Assembly: GCA_036403035.1 (NCBI GenBank)
Contig: DASWRT010000114.1
Location: 1 to 28,278, forward strand
Source of the DNA: DASWRT01 sp036403035
Lineage (GTDB): Bacteria > Pseudomonadota > Alphaproteobacteria > ATCC43930 > CGMCC-115725
Length of the DNA stretch: 28,278 bases
Direction of reading: 5' to 3'
Position numbers and translations under genes: made by a program
Part shown: in pieces, positions 23,409 to 28,278 of the stretch
How the letters are laid out: every line of letters begins with the position of its first letter
Position numbering within the stretch: position 1 is the stretch's first letter
The notes under the pieces: model-generated
What the model was told of the DNA's origin: nothing
Seen by the model: the letters and a program-made list of their open reading frames with translations, nothing else
Databases searched by the model: none

Positions 23409-24746
23409 TTACTCCGCCGCGGCGGCCGTCCGTGCTCCGGCCGGAGCGAACCGCCGCTCCATCTCGCGGCGGATGCGGAACGCCTCGGCGTCCGGGACGG
23501 CGATGTCCGCCCACCGCACGATCGCGCCGGCCGGCACGTCGCGCACGAGCGTCACCTTGTGCGCGAGGCCGATCGGCAGCGCGCCCTCGGACAGGCTGCG
23601 CTCCGCCGGGATCAGCTTGCCCCAAACGGTGTAGCCGCCTTCGCCGTCGAGCGTCTCGCCGGACGACAGCGCGCGCTTCGCAACTGCTACGGCATCCCCT
23701 TTGAACAGCCGCGTCTGCCCGGTCGGCTCGCCGCGCAATGCGGCCGAGAGCACCGAGACTCCGAGTTCCAGGCCGATGAGGTGATAGGGCTTGTACATCG
23801 CCGCGTACCGGCCGGTCGCGTCGGTCTTCAGCCCGTATTGCTTGAAGCAGGCCGCGGCATAGTCGTTCGGCGCCTTCAGCACGACATAGACGCCCCAGCG
23901 CAGGTCACGGAACACCGGCCGCCCGTCGCGCTCCAGGCACGATACGACTTCGACCATGCCGCCCTCGCGTTCCAGCGTGCCGCCATCCGCCCGCGGCCGC
24001 AGCACGTGCGGCAGGTCGTCGACGCCGCAGGGCGGGAAGGCGAGGCCGTCATACGGCACGCCCAGATCGTTGGCGTTGGCGATCGCCGCCATCTCGATCG
24101 CCGACTTCGTGCCGTCGAGGAAGGAGTTGAACATCTGCGGGTTCATGCCGCCGCGGCGCGCCTCCTCCGGCGTCAGACCGTAATGCGCCCAGACGCCGTC
24201 CGGCGTGACCGCATGATAGGCCGGCAGGTACTTCGTGCCCTTGCCGGCCGCGACGACGGCGAAGCCGCAGGCGCGCGCCCAGTCGACCAGTTCGGTCGTG
24301 AGGGCGGGTTGGTCGCCATAGGCCATCGAATAGACGACGCCTTTCGCCCGCGCCTCCTCGGCGAGGAGTGCGCCGGCCAGCACGTCGGCCTCGACGTTGA
24401 CCATGACCATATGCTTGCCGGCGGCGATCGCCGCCCGCGCATGGGCGATGCCGGCGGCGGGTGCGCCCGTCGCCTCGACGATCACCTCGGCGTCGGGATG
24501 CGCGCAGGCTTCCGCGCCCGCGGCGACGAAAGCGGTGCGCGCGATCCGCGCCTCGTCCCAGCCGACCGTGCGGCACGCGGCACGCGCCCGGTCCGGGTCG
24601 AGGTCGGCGATCACGGCGACTTCCAGGCCCGGCGTCGTCGGGATCTGCGATAAGAACATCGAGCCGAACTTGCCGGCGCCGATGAGGCCGGCTTTGACCG
24701 GCTTGCCTTGAGCGGCGCGTTCCTGGAGGAGACGGTGGAGGTTCAT
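23409..24746 (-). CDS. NAD(P)-dependent dehydrogenase with C-terminal SAF domain
   Basis: This 445-residue protein has a Rossmann fold with GAGKFG (23-28) and an acidic residue after the second strand (VAVIADLD), favouring NAD. It continues with a homoserine-dehydrogenase-like body (EATGAPAAGIAHARAAIAAGKHMVMVNVEADVLAG). A SAF domain ends the protein (about 370-430: PIGLAHKVTLVRDVPAGAIVRWADIAV). Proteins of this type act in sugar-acid and related catabolic routes. Which substrate it uses cannot be read here. ATG 24746 has GAGGG about 8 bases upstream and lies 10 bases after the dioxygenase stop, so both enzymes are in one operon under the GntR regulator. A longer frame to 24812 overlaps the dioxygenase and is unlikely. 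Confidence 0.85.
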   Translation of the reverse strand: MNLHRLLQERAAQGKPVKAGLIGAGKFGSMFLSQIPTTPGLEVAVIADLDPDRARAACRTVGWDEARIARTAFVAAGAEACAHPDAEVIVEATGAPAAGIAHARAAIAAGKHMVMVNVEADVLAGALLAEEARAKGVVYSMAYGDQPALTTELVDWARACGFAVVAAGKGTKYLPAYHAVTPDGVWAHYGLTPEEARRGGMNPQMFNSFLDGTKSAIEMAAIANANDLGVPYDGLAFPPCGVDDLPHVLRPRADGGTLEREGGMVEVVSCLERDGRPVFRDLRWGVYVVLKAPNDYAAACFKQYGLKTDATGRYAAMYKPYHLIGLELGVSVLSAALRGEPTGQTRLFKGDAVAVAKRALSSGETLDGEGGYTVWGKLIPAERSLSEGALPIGLAHKVTLVRDVPAGAIVRWADIAVPDAEAFRIRREMERRFAPAGARTAAAAE

Positions 24747-24756
24747 GGCGCCGCCC

Positions 24757-25566
24757 TCACTCCGCCGCGACCGGCTGCTGCCGATGCGAACGCGCGTAGT
24801 CGCGCAGCGCATTCTCCGCGACGGGCTCGATCGGCGTGAAGTCGCGGTGCGCGATCCAGTCCGGCCGGGTCGGTGTGCGGATGTGGTTGGATACCGCGTT
24901 GAGCGTTAGATAGACGATCCGGCGCGGGTAAGGCGTGATGTTTCCGGCCGAGCCGTGGACGAGGTTGCCGTGGAACATCAGCGCCGATCCCGGCTTGCCG
25001 GTCGGGGCGACGATGCCCCTCTCCGCGACGATCCGGGAGACGGTGTCCTCGTCCAACGTCCAGAGCGGATAGGACGTGGTCTGCAAATCGTGCCCGGCCG
25101 CCAGTACGCCCTGCCTGTGGCTGTTCGGGATCAGCATCAGCGGGCCGTTGATCGGCAGGACCTCGTCCAGGAAGACGGCGATGTTCATCGCGCGCGGCTC
25201 GGGCATGCCGTCGTCGCGCGCCCAGGTGCCGTAATCCTGGTGCCACTGCCATACCTCGCCCTGGAAGGCGGCCTTCGCGTTGATCTTGAACTGGTGCATG
25301 TAGAGCTTCTCGCCGAAGAGTTGCTCCACCGGGTCGATCAGGCGCGGGTCGGCGCCGAGGATCCGAAACGCCTCGTTGTAGGTGTGCGCGGCGAACGCCG
25401 TCCGCGGCGCTCCCGACTTCTCGCGCCAGACCTCCTTGCGGTCGGAGCGGTAGATGGTCTCGGACTCGGCGCGCAGAACGGCAACCTCTTCGGCGGAGAA
25501 GCAGTCCGGCAGGAACAGGTAGCCCTGCTCGTCGAAGTCCCTGAGCTGCGCCGGGGCGAGTTTCAT
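24757..25566 (-). CDS. PhyH-family 2-oxoglutarate dioxygenase, EctD-like
   Basis: This 269-residue enzyme has the Fe(II) triad His109, Asp111 (WQWHQDYGTW) and probably His204 (NLVHGSAGN). A 2-oxoglutarate-binding Arg, 215 or 216 (TPYPRRIVYL), follows. The run WHQDYGTWARDDGMPEPRAM, then NGPLMLIPNSH, is strikingly close to the ectoine hydroxylase signature (WHSDFETWHxEDGMPxMRA...NGPLM). No ectABC genes are nearby, and the neighbour is a SAF-domain dehydrogenase, so the substrate is probably another small polar compound whose hydroxylated product the dehydrogenase then oxidises. That pathway is inferred. It starts at ATG 25566 with GAGGAAA upstream and lies 90 bases after the GntR gene. Confidence 0.88.
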   Translation of the reverse strand: MKLAPAQLRDFDEQGYLFLPDCFSAEEVAVLRAESETIYRSDRKEVWREKSGAPRTAFAAHTYNEAFRILGADPRLIDPVEQLFGEKLYMHQFKINAKAAFQGEVWQWHQDYGTWARDDGMPEPRAMNIAVFLDEVLPINGPLMLIPNSHRQGVLAAGHDLQTTSYPLWTLDEDTVSRIVAERGIVAPTGKPGSALMFHGNLVHGSAGNITPYPRRIVYLTLNAVSNHIRTPTRPDWIAHRDFTPIEPVAENALRDYARSHRQQPVAAE

Positions 25567-25656
25567 CGTCGTTTCCTCCTCGGGTTGCTGGCGGCGGTTC
25601 TGCCCGCCGCCTTCTGCGCGGACCGGCTGCCGTCGCGCCGGTCCTGCGGTGTCGGT

Positions 25657-26352
25657 TCAGGCCGCGTCGGCGTCGGCGGCGGTTCGGGCGAGCCGGCGCG
25701 CGGTCTCGGCGCCGGCCCGGTCGGTGTGGGCGCGGGCTGCTGCCTCCGCGCCGTCGGCATCGCCGTCGAGGATCAGGCGCAGGATCTCGGCATGCTCGCT
25801 CCAGACCGGCGCGTGCTGGCCGGGATCGCCGAGAACCACGCCCATCGAGCGCTTCAGGTCCGGCCATTGCGCCCCGACCGTCTCCTCGACGGCTTCGTTG
25901 CCCGACAGGCGGTAGACCGCCGTGTGGAACTCGACGTCGGCCTGGATGTAGGCGGACACCGGCGCATCAGCGTCGAGCGACCGGCCGGTATCGAGGGCGC
26001 GCCGCGCGGCGTCACGGTCGGAACGTCCGGCCGTGCCCTGCGCGACGCGGATCGCGGCGAGGCGCGCCGCCAGCGCGTCAAGCGCGGTGCGGACCTGATA
26101 CAGCGACAGGATGCGGTCGGCATCGATGCCGGAGACGACGAGGCCGCGCTTGCCGTCGCCCTCCTCGACGAGATGCTGGCGCTTCAGCAGTTGCAGCGCA
26201 TGGCTGATCGGCTGGCGCGAGACGCCCAGCATCTCGGCCAGTTCCTCCTGGCGGATGCGCTGGCCCGGCGGGAGCGTGCCGTCGGCGATCGCCTCGACGA
26301 GCCGTTCATAGACCTGATCGATCAGGACGGGTTGCGTATCGAGCGGACGCAT
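25657..26352 (-). CDS. GntR-family (FCD subfamily) transcriptional regulator
   Basis: This 231-residue protein has an N-terminal winged helix-turn-helix (about 8-72: LPPGQRIRQEELAEMLGVSRQPISHALQLLKRQHLV). A C-terminal all-helical FCD effector domain (about 80-220) carries the metal-coordinating pattern D-x3-H (ADVEFHTAVY) and later His residues (SEHAEIL, RAHTD). Such regulators usually repress adjacent catabolic genes and release DNA on binding a carboxylated metabolite. Here the dioxygenase and dehydrogenase downstream are the likely targets. AAGGAAG precedes the ATG by 5 bases. A perfect 14-bp palindrome 27 bases upstream is a candidate operator. The C terminus is Ala/Asp-rich. Confidence 0.93.
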   Translation of the reverse strand: MRPLDTQPVLIDQVYERLVEAIADGTLPPGQRIRQEELAEMLGVSRQPISHALQLLKRQHLVEEGDGKRGLVVSGIDADRILSLYQVRTALDALAARLAAIRVAQGTAGRSDRDAARRALDTGRSLDADAPVSAYIQADVEFHTAVYRLSGNEAVEETVGAQWPDLKRSMGVVLGDPGQHAPVWSEHAEILRLILDGDADGAEAAARAHTDRAGAETARRLARTAADADAA

Positions 26353-26655
26353 CCGGCTTCCTTGATGCGAATTCGGAATTCTGAATTCAGAACAACGCCA
26401 GACTATCGTTCCGGCGGAGGCCGGTCAAGGCAAGAGCCCGACGGCGACGGGGCTCCGGCAGACGCGGACTCGTCCGCCTTCCGCGCGGAGCATCGTCATC
26501 GGATGCGCGAAAGGACTTCCGAAATTCCGGCGGCCAGACGGCGGCGGGACGCAGTATCCTGCTGCCGAGGAACCGCCAGGATGTCGCGCTCCGGCGCAGC
26601 GACAAACCAGTTAAAGGCGTACGGGGAACGATCAAATGATTGGCCGGAGAATCGT
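26353..26655. other. Gene-free region between MocR and GntR genes
   Basis: It holds the GntR promoter and its palindrome at the left end. Just after the MocR stop (minus strand) AACGAT and ATCGTT arms occur about 18 bases apart (26627-26657), without a T-tract. The rest shows only Arg/Pro-rich unconvincing frames. Confidence 0.4.
26379..26392. promoter_or_regulatory. Candidate GntR operator
   Basis: TTCTGAATTCAGAA is a perfect palindrome, preceded within 20 bases by two more GAATTC hexamers. It lies 27 bases upstream of the GntR ATG, where bound protein would block transcription. AT-rich palindromes of this size are typical FCD-regulator sites. Binding is inferred. Confidence 0.55.
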
Positions 26656-28083
26656 TCAAACCACGGAGCGTGAGCGATCATCGATGTTTGACGACAGTAA
26701 CGTCGCAACAACATCGAGAGCCCGCTGAAGTGCCGCACGGTTCGGCGCCGTTCCGAGGCAAAGCCGTATCCCTGAGATGAGCTGTGCGTCGATCAGCGAC
26801 GCAGAGGGTGGCGTAAGGACTACCCGTTGGCGCAAAGCCCGGCCGGCGATCTGTTCGGCTTCCGCCTCAGGCAGCGGGATCCACACGTGGAAACTCGCTG
26901 GATGCGAAGGCTTTTCCAAGACAGATCCCAAAACGCGCTCCGCCAAAGCCGTTCGAGTACTGGCTTCCCGAATTACGCTCGCAATGATCTCGTCCGCGGT
27001 ACCGTCCTCGATCCACTGAGTAGCGACAAGCGGGCCGAGAGCGCTGGCCGCGTAGCACGTCGCCCGGATTGCCGACCATACTTTCTCGAAATACTCACGG
27101 TCCGGCACGATAAGGAATCCCGCGCGAAGACCCGGCGCCAGTGCCTTGGACATGCTGCTGGCATAGAATGTCCGCTCGGGCGCAAGGTGCGCGATCGGAT
27201 GAACAGGGACGGTATTCGGCCGCGGTTTCTCCCCGCACCAAGCCAGTGCGGCGTAGATATCGCCTTCCAGGATCCACAAATTATGCCGGCGCGCGACCGA
27301 GACAATTTCGTTGCGCCGCGCTGGTGTCATGGTGCGTGCGGTTGGGTTGTGCAGCGTTGGTTGCGTGTAGACGACGCGACTGATGCCGCTCGCTGCCGCT
27401 CGGTCGAGGGCTTCGGGCAGCAGTCCTTCCTCGTCCATCGGTAAACCGACCAGCCGGTACCCGCGGTACTCCGCCAGCGACTTCATCCCATGGAATGTCG
27501 CGGCTTCGGTCATTACGACGTCGCCCGGCCGGCATATCTGTTCGAGCGCCAAGGACATAGCATGTTGTGCGCCAGTACAAAGCAAAAGGCGATGCCAGTC
27601 CGCGCCTTCGAGACGCGCCGTCCGTTCGAGCCAAGCCGCTGCGGCACGACGATCTCTCTCAAAGCCGGCGTGCGGGGCGAAGGTGGCGTATTCGTGAATG
27701 CTCGGATTACGCCGAAGGCGTGCAAGCGTCTCGGCGAGCCGTTCCGCCGCGACTGTGAGCGGCGGCAGGTTCAGAGTGAGATCGATCATCTCCGTGGCAC
27801 TGGGATGCAGTGTCACATTGGACGTTGTGCTGCCGGCTATGTCGGCAACGATTGTGCCACTGCCGACTCGGCTGACCAGAAGCCCGCGGCGCTCCGCGGC
27901 GACATACGCTTTGGTTACCGTGCCGATGCCGATGCCGAGCCGATGCGCAAGCTCGCGATGGGAAGGCAAGCGGTCGCCGGGTTTGAGCTTGCCCGAGTCG
28001 ATATCGTGCTCCAGCGCTGTCAGCAATCGATCGTGGATCGTGCCAGTGCGCTCTTGCAGGGCCGGAATCCAGTCTTTTCCCAT
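26656..28083 (-). CDS. MocR-type regulator: GntR wHTH fused to a fold-type I aminotransferase domain
   Basis: The 475-residue product has a GntR winged helix (about 12-75: SGKLKPGDRLPSHRELAHRLGIGIGTVTKAY). A PLP-dependent aminotransferase domain (about 110-465) follows, with Asn246 (HNPT), Asp275 (LEGDIYAAL), the Schiff-base Lys313 (YASSMSKALAPGLRAGF) and the carboxylate-binding Arg near IRLCLG. All PLP residues are present, so it should bind PLP and respond to an amino compound, as GabR, PdxR and TauR do. ATG 28083 has GGGAGA upstream and begins just before the DNA-binding domain. A longer frame to 28179 would run through the promoter. The controlled gene may be divergent and outside the window, or this gene itself. 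Confidence 0.92.
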   Translation of the reverse strand: MGKDWIPALQERTGTIHDRLLTALEHDIDSGKLKPGDRLPSHRELAHRLGIGIGTVTKAYVAAERRGLLVSRVGSGTIVADIAGSTTSNVTLHPSATEMIDLTLNLPPLTVAAERLAETLARLRRNPSIHEYATFAPHAGFERDRRAAAAWLERTARLEGADWHRLLLCTGAQHAMSLALEQICRPGDVVMTEAATFHGMKSLAEYRGYRLVGLPMDEEGLLPEALDRAAASGISRVVYTQPTLHNPTARTMTPARRNEIVSVARRHNLWILEGDIYAALAWCGEKPRPNTVPVHPIAHLAPERTFYASSMSKALAPGLRAGFLIVPDREYFEKVWSAIRATCYAASALGPLVATQWIEDGTADEIIASVIREASTRTALAERVLGSVLEKPSHPASFHVWIPLPEAEAEQIAGRALRQRVVLTPPSASLIDAQLISGIRLCLGTAPNRAALQRALDVVATLLSSNIDDRSRSVV

Positions 28084-28110
28084 CCGAGAGTCTCCCTGCG
28101 TCGAGCAAAG

Positions 28111-28158
28111 TGTCATAGTGACAATAAACGATTTGACACATAATACAATCACATGACA
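28111..28158. promoter_or_regulatory. Cluster of TGTCA/TGACA elements in front of MocR gene
   Basis: TGTCA-TAG-TGACA (28111-28123) is a perfect inverted repeat. TGACA recurs at 28134-28138 and 28154-28158. The direct repeats plus an inverted pair resemble MocR operator layouts. The region is AT-rich. On the minus strand TTGTAT and TATTGT, 16 bases apart, could be the promoter. The rest of the window (to 28278) shows no gene. Confidence 0.5.
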
Positions 28159-28278
28159 CTTTTTTAATGTTCGGTTCATGATAGCTGGAGTCGAACGATG
28201 TCGGTGCGGATATCTTGCCTTCGTTCGCTTGTGAAAGGCGTATTGAGCGCGTGAGTGGACGGAGAACTCACAAACAGT

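Noticed and set aside
23171..24653. Plus-strand frames of 177 and 478 residues opposite the SAF-domain dehydrogenase
   Set aside because: They run through the palindromic repeat and have no domain pattern. The minus-strand gene explains the codon bias.

Overview
The window is GC-rich with high-GC third codon positions. It looks like a chromosomal segment of an alphaproteobacterium, probably Hyphomicrobiales or Rhodospirillales. The protein families point that way: a GH26-like enzyme with paired xylan-type binding modules, a DUF3833 lipoprotein, a short coiled-coil protein that begins MTDQPENVVL, an NDH-SelD fusion, and GC-rich extragenic palindromes. The genus cannot be fixed from the sequence alone. 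I see no rRNA, tRNA, CRISPR array, insertion sequence or integrase.

Positions 1-5046 are a loosely packed accessory stretch. It holds the 5' part of an unknown minus-strand gene, a glycoside hydrolase with two binding modules (+), two small exported minus-strand proteins (one a 48-residue lipoprotein with a CRP-type palindrome upstream), a DUF3833 lipoprotein (+), and a frameshifted coiled-coil gene. A gene-free locus follows that carries an rRNA-leader-like boxA and five AAACAGG repeats spaced 11-12 bp apart.

Positions 5047-13613, all minus strand, form a selenium/formate block. The operon encodes, in order of transcription, a small 84-residue protein, a selenocysteine-containing formate dehydrogenase catalytic subunit (in-frame TGA at 10274-10276 followed by a SECIS-like hairpin), its four-cluster ferredoxin subunit, an NrfD-type membrane subunit and a 101-residue protein of unknown role. 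A perfect FNR-type box (TTGAT-N4-ATCAA) lies upstream and suggests induction at low oxygen. Just upstream is selD, fused to an FAD-dependent NADH-dehydrogenase-like domain. It would supply the selenophosphate that the dehydrogenase needs. selA, selB, the Sec tRNA and fdhD/fdhE are not in the window.

Positions 13683-23042, all minus strand, look like an envelope-stress or efflux unit. An OmpR-type response regulator and its membrane histidine kinase overlap an exported DUF6675-like protein gene, which is followed by a DedA membrane protein. Next comes a tripartite RND efflux operon (outer-membrane factor, adaptor, permease) with overlapping genes. A 23-bp motif with one variable base lies upstream of both the regulator and the efflux operon, in the same orientation and at a similar distance. 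This suggests one shared regulator.

Positions 23409-28278, all minus strand, hold a probable small catabolic operon: a GntR/FCD repressor with a palindrome in front of it, an EctD-like 2-oxoglutarate dioxygenase of the PhyH family, and an NAD(P)-dependent SAF-domain dehydrogenase. A MocR-type regulator follows, with TGTCA/TGACA elements in its promoter region. The gene it controls may lie beyond the window end.
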